A stretch of 64,000 nt of DNA from Lolium rigidum (GCF_022539505.1 NC_061508.1:349135484-349199483), one strand, 5' to 3'. Positions 21,079 to 32,645 are shown, counted from the first letter of the stretch. The notes: generated by a model not told the origin, from the letters alone. Numbers and translations: made by a program.

Positions 21079-22090
21079 TGTTGAGAAGCCGGTCACTGCC
21101 TTATCCTTGTTGTGGCGAGGCGTGAGGTGGAGTGTAGTGTTGAGCCGGTGGTCAATGTCGTACTCCTTTGTCCTCGTTGTCGATTCGCCGGCCGGCGGGT
21201 GTGTCCTCTCTCTCTCTTTCTCCATCTCTCCCAGTCTACCCGAGCGTCTAAGCTGGCCCTTGTTCTTGGCCATCTCCTAAGCTGGCCTACACGGCCGCCC
21301 TGCCGGACGAGGTCGACAATGGGCATGGAGTCGCCCTAGCCAGTACTGTCTTCAGACTCTAGCCTCCGGCACTGTTGAAACGGAACCCATGGACCAGTTC
21401 TCTGTTAGGCAATACTTTTGCAATCAGTGAATGACCAAACGTGGAACTGCTCGCGTACAAAACTAGCAAACCAAGCTGGCTCAAACGTGATTAATTCGCT
21501 TATTTTCCCGGTGTTTTTTCTGATCGCTAACTGGTCTAAATCGGCAGTGACTTGAGAGTGGATTTGTTGAGCAGCCGGTCATTGCCTTATCCTTGTTGAT
21601 GCGTGGGGTGGAGTGGAGTGGTGTAGTGTTGAGCGGGCTGTCGATACTTTGTCCTTGTTGCAGCGAGGGTGAGTTTACTCCTTGTCATCGATTCCTCTCT
21701 TTCTCCATCTCTCCCAGTTTACCCGAGCGTCGCGACCATCCACAAGGCCCTTGTTCTTGGCCGTCTCCTAAGCTGGCCTCCACGGTCGCCCTTACGAAGG
21801 CGTGCCGCCCCGCCTTCAAACCACTCGCCGGCAGCCGACGGACGAGGTCGACAGTGGCTATGGAGCCGCCCTAGCTAGTCTTCACAGACTCTATCCTCCG
21901 GCACTGTCGAAAAGCAACCTAGGAATCAGTTCTTTGTTGGACGATACTTTTGGAATCAGTGAATGACCAAACGTGGAACTGCTCATGTACAAAACTAGCA
22001 AACCAAGTGGCTCAAACGTGATCAATTCGTTTATTTTCTAGGTACTCTTTCTCATCGCTAACTGGTTTGAATCGGCAGCGACTTGATTCT
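21079..22090. repeat. Tandem duplication, two units of about 0.5 kb
   Basis: Unit 1 (about 21082-21550) and unit 2 (about 21569-22085) share CCGGTCAYTGCCTTATCCTT, TTTCTCCATCTCTCCCAG, GGCCCTTGTTCTTGGCC, ACGAGGTCGACA and CAGTGAATGACCAAACGTGG in order. Short frames occur in both but are not conserved in phase. Possibly noncoding transposon DNA. Confidence 0.7.
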
Positions 22091-22559
22091 GTCGGCTATC
22101 AGACACCATCTAGGTACCGACGCCCGACATGCTCAGCTCCCTATCGAGGTTTTAATATATCCTGGAAATCTGAGTATTACTGAGTGATCTAATCGTGTAT
22201 ATAATATGTGCGGTTTGAGCAAATTGAGCATGTGAAATGAAGCCATATCATGTACTTAGCTGCCGTCCGATGGATTTTAAGCCAAGTAGCTTCCGAGATG
22301 ATTGATTCTTGTCTAACGTGTAGTACTAGATAAGTAACTGCATGTGATCTATCTACTCTGGTAGATTCAAGAAAGAAAGAAAAGCAGCAGCCCATTAAGG
22401 GAAGAAATTAGCAGTTAATCAAGGGTAATTCACAGAAAATGTTGCCATCACATTTCAACTTCTTCGGACTTTCCAGGTCACAGATCTAACCATATATAAG
22501 TGCATGAGTTAAGAACTCAAAAGTTCCAGCAAAAAAAAACAACGGCTAGACTGCTATTA
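22091..22559. other. Intergenic, nothing recognised
   Basis: AT-rich, with no element ends or coding signal. Confidence 0.4.
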
Positions 22560-23440
22560 CAAGCTCCTCAACCTGGAGCCTCACAATGCATGGTACTACC
22601 ATGTCGATGACTGTTGGACATCACAAGAGGACCAAGCCAATTTATAAGCTGCGGCTGAAGCGGCAGCAGCAGCTGCAAGAACTTGGGCACCGAAGCAGTC
22701 AGAGTCCACAAGATTGGCGGGCGGCGAGGGAGTTGAGTCCCTGGCCTCACTGCTTAATCCCCAAAAATAAATCTTTAGACAATTCTTGTGGTGCAAACTC
22801 ATATATACAATCATCAGGATTCTCATCGAAAAGTAATGCAAGTGAAACTAATAAAATCATTATATACCAATATTAAATAATGTGTTTCTCATGAACAGGG
22901 GAGCTTCTAGTTCAAAGAATACAAGTACCAGATTGTGGCCACTAGATAGATCTACAATAGCTTTATCTGTCAAGCCCATTCGATAAAAGATGTCCCTTAG
23001 ATGTGGTGCTCCCATCAGTAATAGAGATATGTACAAGCTGCAGCAAGTAATGACAAACATAAGACAGGAGGGCAACAAGTGAGTTTGAGAGACCATCTCC
23101 TCGCTGCTTAATCCCCATAAGTCTTCAATGCAAACAAAAGAAACATTCTTGTGATGCAAACTCTTGCATATATACACCCATCAGAAGTCTTGTCCAAAAG
23201 TAATGCAGGTGAAACTAACAATATCATTATATACCCGTATTAAATACTGCGTTTATGATTAACAGGTGATCTTCAACTTCAAAGAATACAAGTACCAGAT
23301 TGTGGCCCCAGATAGAGCTACAATAGCTTTATCTGTCAAGCCCATTCAATAAAAGATGTCCTTTAGATGTGGTGCCCCTTATCAGTACCAGAGATACAGG
23401 CTACACCAAGTAATAATGAACATAAGCCCTGCAATAACAG
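22560..23440 (-). pseudogene. Ascorbate-peroxidase-like exon, tandemly duplicated and decayed
   Basis: At 22930-23013 the - strand encodes GAPHLRDIFYRMGLTDKAIV then DLSSGHNL. This corresponds to the peroxisomal/cytosolic ascorbate peroxidase segment ending at the proximal heme-ligand motif (consensus ...DIVALSGGHTLG). In an active enzyme that histidine binds heme and the enzyme reduces H2O2 with ascorbate. The sequence after GHNL no longer matches the family, and the residues before GAP are degenerate. A second copy lies about 367 bp away (23297-23379), with the same MGLTDKAIV core but stop codons. Flanking text (GTACCAGATTGTGGCC; AAGTAATGCARGTGAAACTA) is duplicated too. The exons for the N-terminal catalytic Arg-Trp-His region were not found. 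Gene debris. Confidence 0.6.
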
Positions 23441-23990
23441 CAGGATACTGACAGTGTTGTTTAAAGGACTGATTATATGGGGAAAAAGATAGCATATATT
23501 TAATTGAGCCACATGTGCATATAGCATAAAACCACAAAACGACATGTGCATATAGCATGTAAAATAAACTACTTGATGCAGGAGGATAAGATTAATTGAG
23601 CCACCAACAGTGGTATTCATGTCCAAATAAATGACAGCAGGTTTATTAGGCCTACGACACAAATTCATCAATTTACAAAAAAAAAAAAGCTAGCACCAAG
23701 ACCTCTAACAAGGAGATTATCTTCACCATAAGACGAATTAATCAACACTCCAATTATCAAATGATTACTATAAGCAGGCGTTAATCATTATCAAAGGCAT
23801 TTACCAAAACAAGGGAAAGCTCAAAGGCAAGCCATTATCACCCAGCAAGCAAAAAACACTTGGACACTCAAACATGCATGCCATTATGTATCTTCAGTTT
23901 AGGAATAACTGCTAAGCACTGCAAAAACCACATAATAAGTCTGAGCTGGCTTCAGAAATGACCTTGAGGAACCTCTCGAACGTGAGACCT
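23441..23990. other. AT-rich, possible intron of a decayed gene
   Basis: No independent gene signal. Confidence 0.3.
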
Positions 23991-24165
23991 TCCAAGGGAG
24001 GGGCGACACCATGGGTAGCATCTCGGCGACTTGGATGCCAGTAGCATCTCAGTGGACATCACCACCACCACATCACCACCATTGGAAGGCACCACAGCCA
24101 CCACAGGACCACCCTCGCCAACGCTTTAGGCTTCGCAGATGTTTCTTCATCTTAATGAAGACATG
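23991..24165 (-). other. Exon-like block, paired with 27545-27700
   Basis: The - strand reads VVAVVPSNGGDVVVVMSTEM and contains GGCGACACC/GGGGCGACA-type sequence. A related block at 27545-27700 reads VVVVVPSDGEAVLVV. Codon phase is similar, so the two look like duplicated exons. I do not recognise the protein. Confidence 0.3.
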
Positions 24166-26105
24166 CTGCATCAAAACATGGATTCCAACAACTCAGCAAG
24201 CCACATGGCAGCATATGCAGTAACACAAGCAACATTAGTGTACATAGTTAATTTGCAACCAGATCAAAGAGGAGAAACTAGGCTAGAACAAATCAGAACA
24301 GGGGAAAAGAGAAGACCTTTTCCATGGCAGCATGTTGGTCGGCATCCCCCTTGTTGAGCATGGGATGCATCATGAAAAATTGGAGAAAGTGAGTTCTTAA
24401 TCTCCAAAATGGGAGCAACATAATGTGGCGTTTGCATATTCAGTCTGGGAAAACGGCAGAAAAAATGCTTTTTAATTCCATTGGTAATATTGAGTTGGCA
24501 CCTGATTAATTCTGCGTGCAAGTGAAAACATGTTACTGCAGTACAGCTATAAATTATTTACATCAGATAAAACATGCTGCATAGACTCAAACTCAACTTA
24601 TTACTTTGATCTGACACACATGGATACCAAACCTTCTATACACAAACTCATACGATTCTATTACAGTACGTACTATAGTGGATTTCAATCGAGCCTATTA
24701 GAACCGAACCTTGAATAATGAGAGTACATGCAACCAATTAACATGACAATACATGATATTAGAAACTATGTGTAGTGCTAGAAGAAAATATTCAGTGTGT
24801 ATCTGCAAAGTTTCAGCATTGGCACATCAATCGACAAAAGGGGAGACAGTCTTCATGTTCAAAGAAACAATATGAAGTCACGAACAGCTCAAGGAGTCGG
24901 TGGGATTACTATTTTGATCACACAACAAAATGTTGCAAAACAAAAAAGGACTAGAGTGCCAAAGCACTAGCCAGACACAGTGCACGAGAGTATATACACA
25001 CAGACCAATATGCCAAGGTGACAACAAAATAATCATCAGGCATTATAACATACTAAACTGTAATAATCAGAGCAACTTCACTAACAGAGACATAGGTAGG
25101 AAGATACAGAGTAACTGACCAATATTAACTCAAACTATGACGAAATATTAGCACATCATCAGCATGTAGAACTCACCGAGAAGGAGAGGCCAACACCACC
25201 ACCACTGTGGTTACAGAACGACGGACACACACACCTATGCACGGCGGTGGGACACCGACCAAAGGAAATAGATGTAGCCAAGAGGGCCATCCATGCCCTC
25301 AACAAAGAAGCATGAGTGACAAGAAGCAATAGCTTGTCATCATATACAAGACACAATGGGATCATACATATAAATTATCTCCAGGCAAATAAATTACAGT
25401 TTGCCTAATGATATTTAGTCTGGACAGACTTCTTAATTTAAAGATACAGGCCTTTCACCATCAGCAATCTTAGTAGAGGTTTGTATAATAAAACAAAAGA
25501 ACAAACATAAGCATAAGATCACTGCTGGGATCCGACCCCTGCAGCCATGCCTACTCCATGTAGACAGACACACATATTGGGAACAGATTGGCATATAAAT
25601 AAAGACCACCATAAACCCAGTGTAGAGAAGATAAAGCCCAAAATTGACTGTTGATAGAGGTAGATGAAAAGAGATCTTAACCGAAATTCAGAAAGGAAGA
25701 AACGAAACTCACTTGCACATCATACCAACACCAGTTATCAGTGCCATCACCAAATCGTAAAATTCATACAAAATGGCTTAGAAGTTCAAAACTATTCAAG
25801 TGAGCATGCTGCACAAAATTGCAACCAGATCTGTATGTCCGCTAGCAAAGGAAAACAACAGAGGAAAAAATAATTGCTTTGCTAACAAAAAGGTATTTGA
25901 AGCTTGTAATAAGCTTAACAAGCTGTAATAAATGACAGCTGCATTTGCAGAATTTTTTTATCAAAGTATTCCATAATGGATACAAACAAACATCAAGTAG
26001 CAAATTACAGAGAACCAGTATCTACTGCAGGAACCTTATGTGTCACTTCCAACTAGAAGCAAGAAAATAAGAATCCAGTGGAGCAAGATTCCTAGAATCT
26101 CAGAA
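24166..26105. other. Intron-like or intergenic sequence
   Basis: AT-rich. A - strand stretch at 25165-25365 has a cysteine-rich short frame of unknown meaning. No firm exon. Confidence 0.3.
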
Positions 26106-26147
26106 ATTCAGGGAGGAGAGGGGGGAGGAGAGTAGAAGTATGGGCTT

Positions 26148-26317
26148 ACCAACAATGTTGAGTTGCGAAAAGTTGCCTGAAATTGGTGGTGTGGCACCAT
26201 CACCAGCGACCAGGTTGAACAAGAGAGGCGACCTGCCTCCAGTTTGCGCAACTGATGCGACATGCATCCAAGTCGCTAACATATGGGACGATGCATACCC
26301 CTCCACTGCTCCATCTG
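26148..26317 (-). other. Candidate exon of unknown gene
   Basis: On the - strand, a pyrimidine-rich TTGTTGTTGTTGCAG acceptor is followed by a coding-like stretch (MEGYASSHMLATWMHVASVA ... ISGNFSQLNIVG) and a GTAAGCCC donor. The phase is open across the block. No family is recognised. It supports a decayed or unannotated - strand gene between 22.6 and 28.3 kb. Confidence 0.4.
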
Positions 26318-27544
26318 CAACAACAACAAGGCATCACTAACATCAAACTAAAAAAAAGTTGCAACGCTTGCAAACTTTACAAATGAATTTGAGCATTAAT
26401 CTCTTAGACCAGAGAACAAGAGTAGTAGATGTTGTATGAATTGGAGCATTAATCTCTGATACCAAAGAACAAAAGAAGACTAAATTTTGATATGCAGGAG
26501 TGGTGAAACCTTACAAATCGCTTGTACCATCTCAATGTCAATTGCTGTTGGAAAATATCATTAATTTTACACTAGATCTGGCTGCCATGGCTACCTCCTA
26601 GCCAGCTCCGCCAACTGAAAATCCCCTAAGATAAACACACAGAAAATGGAAATCCAGGTTCAGCCCACATTGAATACAAGTCAGGTTGAAGCTTGATATT
26701 CATCAAGTCAGCCAAACCGAGCCCACATGTTCAATAAAAACTCAAGGATAATCCAAAGCATCTCAAAGCTCAGTTCTTGAAGTAACATACCATCAAGATT
26801 GCTTCAACTTGTCCTCATTCGTTCTTCTTTGTAGCTACCATGCATTTGCAGAAGTAATTAGTAAGTTTATCAATTTGATAGCACAAGTAAGCTGTAATTT
26901 TATCAATTTGATACCACAAGTAATTAGTAAGTTCATCAATTTGACAGAATTAATAAACATACTACTTAGCAAAAAAGCCAAACTATTCACGGGATACATA
27001 GGAGACAAAACAGCAAGTCCACAAACATTGCTCTCACTTGACGGAACAACAAATAATTTCCCTTGACACATATTGACTTGAATTTCAGACCAGTCTACCG
27101 AACAAAGCAAGAGAAAATTTTAGTTACGAATGGTAACTTAATTAAACAAGCTACACAATCATATGCTAAGTAGTAGTAGCACAAATGGTTGCTTAACGAG
27201 CTCGTAATATAATACATGCTCGCATCCATACATGGAATTTCAAGCATAAGTAAACAAACAAGTACTATAGCCATTTCCAGGTTTTTTGGGCCTAACCTAG
27301 AACCATGAATAGGATATTGAAGTGCAGCAAGCCAGCACACATGTTTAGGAAACTAATAATCGAACCTCCTTTTCCCCCAAACAAGACATGCTCATATCTT
27401 GACTACTAAAATTAACTGGAAAGCCATTCAAAACCAAAATATTCTTTTGGTGCAGCAGGAGCATGATTCATTAATTTGCCCTCTATGCAAAACATATATA
27501 CATGGGTATTACAAGGAAAAAAGGCAGGATCTAGATAACCTTAT
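26318..27544. other. Intron-like or intergenic, with short tandem repeat
   Basis: At 26852-26955 a unit of about 34-36 bp (AAGTAATTAGTAAGTTTATC plus AATTTGATA) occurs three times. Otherwise nothing recognised. Confidence 0.35.
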
Positions 27545-28265
27545 GTGGGAGGGGCGAGCCAACATGTCGTGGTGTACGCCAGCATCAGCATCTCCGCGTC
27601 GTGGACACAGAGGTCACCACAAGCACAGCTTCACCATCGGATGGCACCACCACCACAACAAACCACCAAAACAACAATGTAGCCTCTGCAAAATTCAAAC
27701 CGAAGCAAATCTTGCAGTTAAGTCAAGGCAGAACCCGAGGCAAGCAAGTTAGGGAGGATGGAAATCGAAGCAAATGTGCTAACTTTCCACAGACGAGGTG
27801 GAGACGAGCTTCAGGCTGTCGGAGCACGTGCGATAGAGGGAGCACAGGGAACATCAGGTGCAGGAGGAAGGCGGAGGAGACCTTCTGGTGGAGGAACGAC
27901 CGGTCGGACGGCGGCACCGACGCCGGTGCCGGAGAAGACTTTGGGGCGCACTGGAGGCGGCGGTACTGAGGGCCTGGCGTAGGTACGGGGAGTGACGCCC
28001 ACGGCCGGCGCAGCATCCCGCGAGGCCCAGCCGGAGCCGTGTCGTCCTGGACGGCCAGCCGGCAGGTGAGCTTCTGGCCCTTGCTGGATGCGCGGATGCA
28101 GGCACGGGGTTGCGTGGTCATGGCGGGATTCGGATAGGTGGGAGTCGCTGTGAGCTGCGGAGGCAAGGGAGAAGGTTGAGCGGCCGGAGAAGGGCGGCGA
28201 GGTCGGTGGTCGGCGGCGCGGTCGCGGATGGGGAGAGAATCAAGGCGAAAGGGTCGAGAGAACAA
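27545..28265 (-). other. Candidate first exons of an unknown - strand gene
   Basis: GC content rises sharply towards 28265, as at grass gene 5' ends. A - strand frame at 27723-28265 is open for 180 codons; an internal start MTTQPRACIRASSKGQKLTC lies at about 28121. No domain is recognised. + strand frames of similar length overlap, so the coding strand is uncertain. Could be the 5' part of the gene whose debris extends to 22.6 kb. Confidence 0.3.
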
Positions 28266-28726
28266 GGGGAGTGGGGCTGGTCTGCGCCTGAGGATGCACT
28301 TCAGGCTGCCTATATGGGGTAATTTCGTCGCCCGCCCGCTCGGCCCAAATTTTTGTGTCCCGCTCAGTTGTACTCGAGTGGGTTAGAATTTGACGGACAG
28401 CTCATCGATCCGTGGCAACTTCCTTTAGATCCCATCTCACCCGTCCAGTCTGCTATCATCCAACGACAGGTGTTGCTGTCCTTCTCCCTCTCGTTCATGC
28501 CTAGCATCAAGGCAGATCTAGGTGAAATATATGTGTCTCCTCAATTGCATAGGTTTAGTATGGTCCAAATATTTTGCCTCCTGCTCAAGATAAAGTACAA
28601 TTTCGGCACCAAAAATCTAATGTCCATGGCAAGATCCTCTGGTGGTTCCAAATGTTTGTACCTTTGTCAGTCCATATGCGTAGGTGTGTGTAATGTAGAC
28701 CTATCGATGAAACCATGCATTTGATT
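28266..28726. other. Unassigned sequence
   Basis: A + strand frame at 28353-28724 is open for 123 codons but has no recognisable domain. Confidence 0.3.
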
Positions 28727-28734
28727 TCATGTAG

Positions 28735-28913
28735 CAGTGGCGGAACCGGGAATACCAACTAGTGTTGTCAAAACTTTAAGTTTTTTTGGAGTGATGTCAA
28801 AAATTAGGATTTATGGGGTCGATTATGGTTTATCCAAAGCTAAAATTTATTTGCACACCCTCTTTTTGTGTTGTCCAATTAACCACACAATCATAGTACC
28901 TCTCCGCCCAGTG
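28735..28913. mobile_element. hAT-type MITE (179 bp)
   Basis: The left end CAGTGGCGGAACC pairs imperfectly with the right end CTCCGCCCAGTG. Flanking 8-bp sequences are TCATGTAG (28727-28734) and GCATGTAG (28914-28921), matching at 7 of 8 positions. Related to the element at 35913. Confidence 0.7.
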
Positions 28914-28921
28914 GCATGTAG

Positions 28922-29427
28922 TAGCTAGTTCCATATGTGTACATGTGCGTGTGACCACATGTGATGGCGAAAACATGGGTTTGTGTGAATGGACATGCAA
29001 CTTCACTTTTCATGTTAGGTTACACTATAATGTTTCCAAAAATATTCCATTGAGTTTCGGGATAACATGGATTAGTTATAGGATAGGCGCAACACCTCGT
29101 GTGAAGCAGTCTTGGTTTGGCGATGGCGGAGGACCTATAGAGTCGAGATCATGCCACATGTCTCGGTCCATCAAGAACATCACGACACGGAAGGCGGTAT
29201 CGACCACTAGAAGAAATGAGGGGATGTAATGACAGCAATACCACAACCGTATAAAACATTCGACCTTTGGGTAGTATTGCTGCCATGGTTCATCCCAGAG
29301 GGCCACGTGGACTTCCATCCATGAGCCCCCCCCCCCTCCCCGCGCAAACCAGATGTCTGATCCGGTCCATAGCTCCCTCTCTCTCCCCTCCGTGAGGCCC
29401 CCTCACTTGAGACTGGAGACTCGCCGA
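28922..29427. other. Unassigned sequence before the CACTA element
   Basis: Contains a C10 run near 29328. No gene recognised. Confidence 0.3.
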
Positions 29428-29490
29428 ACACACAACGACACAGCTCCTCCGCAGCAACAGGAAGGACAATGCCGGTGAAGAAGGAGGTGA
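29428..29490 (+). repeat. 63-bp direct repeat, left copy, flanking a CACTA element
   Basis: AACACACAACGACACAGCTC through GTGAAGAAGGAGGTGA. The right copy starts at 31567 directly after the CACTA terminus. About 8 of 63 positions differ. The left copy contains an ATG (29469, MPVKKEV) that is mutated in the right copy. Confidence 0.75.
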
Positions 29491-30136
29491 CACTACTAGG
29501 AAAATCCCTATTACTGGCGCACCAAATTAGCTTATCCCCAGCACACCAGCGCCTGTTGGTGATAACAGGCCAGTGATATTTGCCTACCGCCGGCGCACTG
29601 GACCGTTCGCCAGCGGTACATCGTTATAGCACCAGCGCACTTGATGTGTTCTTCGGTGGTAGTATGAATAGGGAACAAAAAAAAGTCCCACCCACCACCG
29701 CCCCACCACGTGCCTATCCATTATTACTTTATCATTATATTTACATAGCACCAGTAAAAAGGAAACAAAATTACAACTGCCAACGAATTTTGCACAAAAT
29801 TACAGTTGCCCGCGAATTTTGCACAGCAACTCAAGCTTCCATGTGTCGCCGCAACTGGTGACCCCGATGTCGCAGCTCTAACTGGTCGCATCGACGCCCC
29901 CAACCATGGAAGATGATAGGGTGGTGGTGCTTGATAATGCACTCGAGAATGAGCGGCCTGACGCCGGCACCGACGCCCTTGTATTGACTATAGTCGAGAT
30001 CGACACCATCAAAAGGTAACTCATTAGTTAGTCCTCCGCGTCATCTTCTTTAACTATATATGCCTTTCGTGAATGCCATCTCATGATGCCCAACATGCCC
30101 TAGACTCAGGACGAACCTTGCATACTCCTGCATACG

Positions 30137-31266
30137 GTGGAGCCCGGCGGCCAGTTAATGGAAGTTGCTAGCGGCACTGTCATGGCCAGCCGCGATATGC
30201 ACCATGCTAGAATTGCGGAAGACCTGATGAAGGTCAAGTTGGCTATGGTAGTGCCGGAGTACCACGACATCATCCTCCCCATCAACCTCCGGGCGCAGAA
30301 GAGGACGGCATTATGGTCCTTGGGGATTGCACCTCATGGATTATGACATGGCCGAAGAACCAGATTCATCTGGGGGGTCTTCCAAGTGTTAGGCGCAACA
30401 CCGGCGCCACCTCCCCTATCATCCGGCCCAAGATCGCCCGGCCCCACGCTGCCGCCACCCTGAAGGAACCGGCGGTCGCCGCCGCCACCTTTAAGGACCC
30501 GGTGGTCGCCGCTGCCACCTTTAAGGAACCGGCGGTCGCTGCCGCCACCCGGAAGGAACCGGCGTTCGCCGCCACCACCCGGAAGGAACCGGCGATCGCC
30601 GCCACCACCACACGCCACCAACAGTTGTTGGGAACGCTACCGCAACGACCGTCGACCAAAGGCAAGGTACGCCAAGCGTCGACATCGCAACCGCCACCAC
30701 CTATGGTCGTGGACATGGCGCCACTTGATGGAAACGATGGAGATGATGATGAAAACATCGATGCCTACATCAACACTAGCGCATGCAGGCAAGTTATGTA
30801 CATGCCTCCTATGGATGAAGAAGCCTTCCGCACTCACGGCGATCAACTTGGTCATCCCACTATAGTCACGCAGCGCTTGACCTTCACGGGTTTTTCTCTG
30901 CAAGACACTCCTCCGGAGGCTGGCAATCCAGCTCAAGTCAAACCGGCTACCATTTTTCAGTCACACAGCGCCCTACCACCCAAATCAATCCCATCACCCC
31001 AAGCAACACCAGCACCACCAGCACCCCAAGCAACCCCAGCACCCCAAGCACCACCATCAGCACCACCAGCACCAACAACACCCCCAACAGGTCAGGCGAA
31101 GAAGCCAAGGAAGAGAAGTAATAAAAAGGGCGCATCTTCGAGCCAACCTTTTCCTAAGAGGATCCGGGCCGACGACGTGATACCATCGACACCGGATGGC
31201 TTGCCCTGGTGTCATGAAGCTGGTAAACCGATGCTACCTAAGGATCTGGAACACCTCGCAAGTTGA
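30137..31266 (+). pseudogene. CACTA-borne ORF with DUF8039-like start, frameshifted
   Basis: The first frame (30137-30346) begins MEPGGQLMEVASGTVMASRD and ends ...ALWSLGIAPHGL; it resembles the small domain found in many grass CACTA second ORFs (DUF8039-like). It overlaps the second frame (30313-31266, 317 aa), so a frameshift probably divides one protein. The second frame has five decapeptide repeats (KEPAVAAATF type), an acidic patch, a proline/alanine/threonine-rich tract and a basic lysine-rich segment (KKPRKRSNKKG) that could be nuclear targeting. No catalytic motif is visible. Function is unknown; probably an element-borne accessory protein, now broken. Confidence 0.5.
30463..30612 (+). 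repeat. 30-bp minisatellite in the CACTA ORF
   Basis: Five consecutive 30-bp units encode KEPAVAAATF, KDPVVAAATF, KEPAVAAATR, KEPAFAATTR and KEPAIAATTT. The frame is preserved through the array. Confidence 0.8.
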
Positions 31267-31566
31267 CCAATTCTCCCTTTGGAGTACAGTATTCAATGTC
31301 CAGAGGGCATGCTTCTTAAAGACAAGGATAAAAAAAATTCAGTGACGCACCTATTTATGTGGCGCATGTGGCCCAGGTGCGCCACATAACCTCTTATTTC
31401 TGTGGCACATCGTCTCTGGTGCGCCACAAAATGTCTTAATTCAGTGGCGCATGGGCTGGTGCGCCACTGAATTCTTTTTTTTGTGGCGAAGATTCTGTGG
31501 CTCACCGCACATGCGCCCCAGAATAGCCTTTTTGGTGTGACACTAATGAGCCTTTTCCTACTAGTG

Positions 31567-32024
31567 AACACACAACGACACAACTCCTCCGCAACAACGA
31601 GAAGGACAACATCGGTGAATAAGGAGGTGAAGAAGGAGGCGCTAGGCTCGCTTCCACGTGCGCACCTTGACCTTCTCCACCCCAAGGAGGAAGACGTCCA
31701 CCCGCCGCTGGTGGGGAAGAAGTGGTGGGAAATGGAGCTCGAGGCCCAGGCAGCTTACCGCGGCCCCGATGACCCGGACGACATGCTAGCCAGCACCTGC
31801 TCATCGGTCACTCCATCAACGAGGACTACCGGCAGGTGACCTACAGCGTGTGGGAGGCGGAGCTGTGGTCCGCCAAGGACTCCATCAATTTCGTAGACCT
31901 CGCCACCGCCGCTCCTTCTCCACCACCGGCACGAAAAGAGGAGGAGGAGTACTGGGAGTTCCCCGACGATGACGACGACAACACGGAAAGCGACGACTAC
32001 AATGCCTTCAACCCACTAGTTTAA
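31567..32024 (+). pseudogene. Transposon-type host ORF split by the CACTA element, frameshifted
   Basis: Starts with the right copy of the 63-bp repeat. It continues KKEALGSLPRAHLDLLHPKE and GKKWWEMELEAQAAYRGPDD, then shifts frame and ends RKEEEEYWEFPDDDDDNTES and FNPLV-stop at 32024. The charged, repeat-rich style resembles accessory proteins encoded by grass DNA transposons. The start codon is present only in the left repeat copy at 29469, so the CACTA element separates it from the body. Not functional as it stands. Confidence 0.45.
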
Positions 32025-32236
32025 TTTTTGTATATTCATCTCCTTTTGTACAAACTCTATAAATGGAATGAAATCCTCCGTCTTTTGCATTTTTGAATTT
32101 TTCACTTTTATTGAGGTCTCCATTTGGGCTGTGGCCGTGTGGGGAAACTTTCCCCAAATGGAGGAAGGCATGTCGGCAACCCCGATAGGCCTATTTGGGG
32201 GGGGGTGTGGATATGCTCTTACAAACTTAACATATT
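32025..32236. other. 3' part of the transposon-type ORF
   Basis: Contains a TTTGGGG/CCCCAAAT inverted pair and ends near GGATATGCTCTTA, which resembles a Harbinger right terminus (reverse complement TAAGAGCATATCC). Suggestive only. Confidence 0.35.
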
Positions 32237-32369
32237 TCATAAATGAAAATAGCACATGACAGATGTAAAGCATAAGATATGAAGAAGCATGTATATGTAT
32301 ACACCATCACTATTTATGCCTCCCCAAAGTTCACCTTTATTATTTTCTAGATGTGTCCATTGTCTTAGA

Positions 32370-32645
32370 TTTCAAAATGTCTAAAAATTCCGAAACAAAC
32401 ATCCAGGTGTACATCTACACATTCTATGTTCACACACTAACTTTTGCAAAGAAATGACATTTTTTATGGGCTGCATAAAAAAGATATTTTTTTGGTGATC
32501 CAAAATAGCTTTTTATGAGGCATGTTTTTATCTTTTTTATGTAGGCCACACAAAATTTCGTTTTTCACAAACTTTTGTGAGTGACATAGAATGTCGAGAT
32601 GCACACCTGGAATATTTTTCCAGAATTTGTTTCCATTTTAAAATA
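32370..32645. repeat. Large imperfect inverted repeat (foldback element)
   Basis: The left arm contains CATCCAGGTGTACATCTACA and CATTCTATGTTCACACAC; the right arm contains its complement GTGACATAGAATGTCGAGAT and GCACACCTGG. Arms of about 120 bp meet near 32505. Probably a MITE; family undecided. Confidence 0.7.

Larger units (their letters stand above)
29491..31566 (+). mobile_element. CACTA transposon, non-autonomous (2.08 kb)
   Basis: Left end CACTACTAGGAAAATCCC and right end (reverse complement) CACTAGTAGGAAAAGGC are CACTA-type inverted repeats. Subterminal GGCGCAC/GTGCGCC motifs recur near both ends. It carries a + strand ORF pair but no recognisable transposase. A normal 3-bp target duplication is not seen; instead a 63-bp repeat flanks it. 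Confidence 0.85.
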
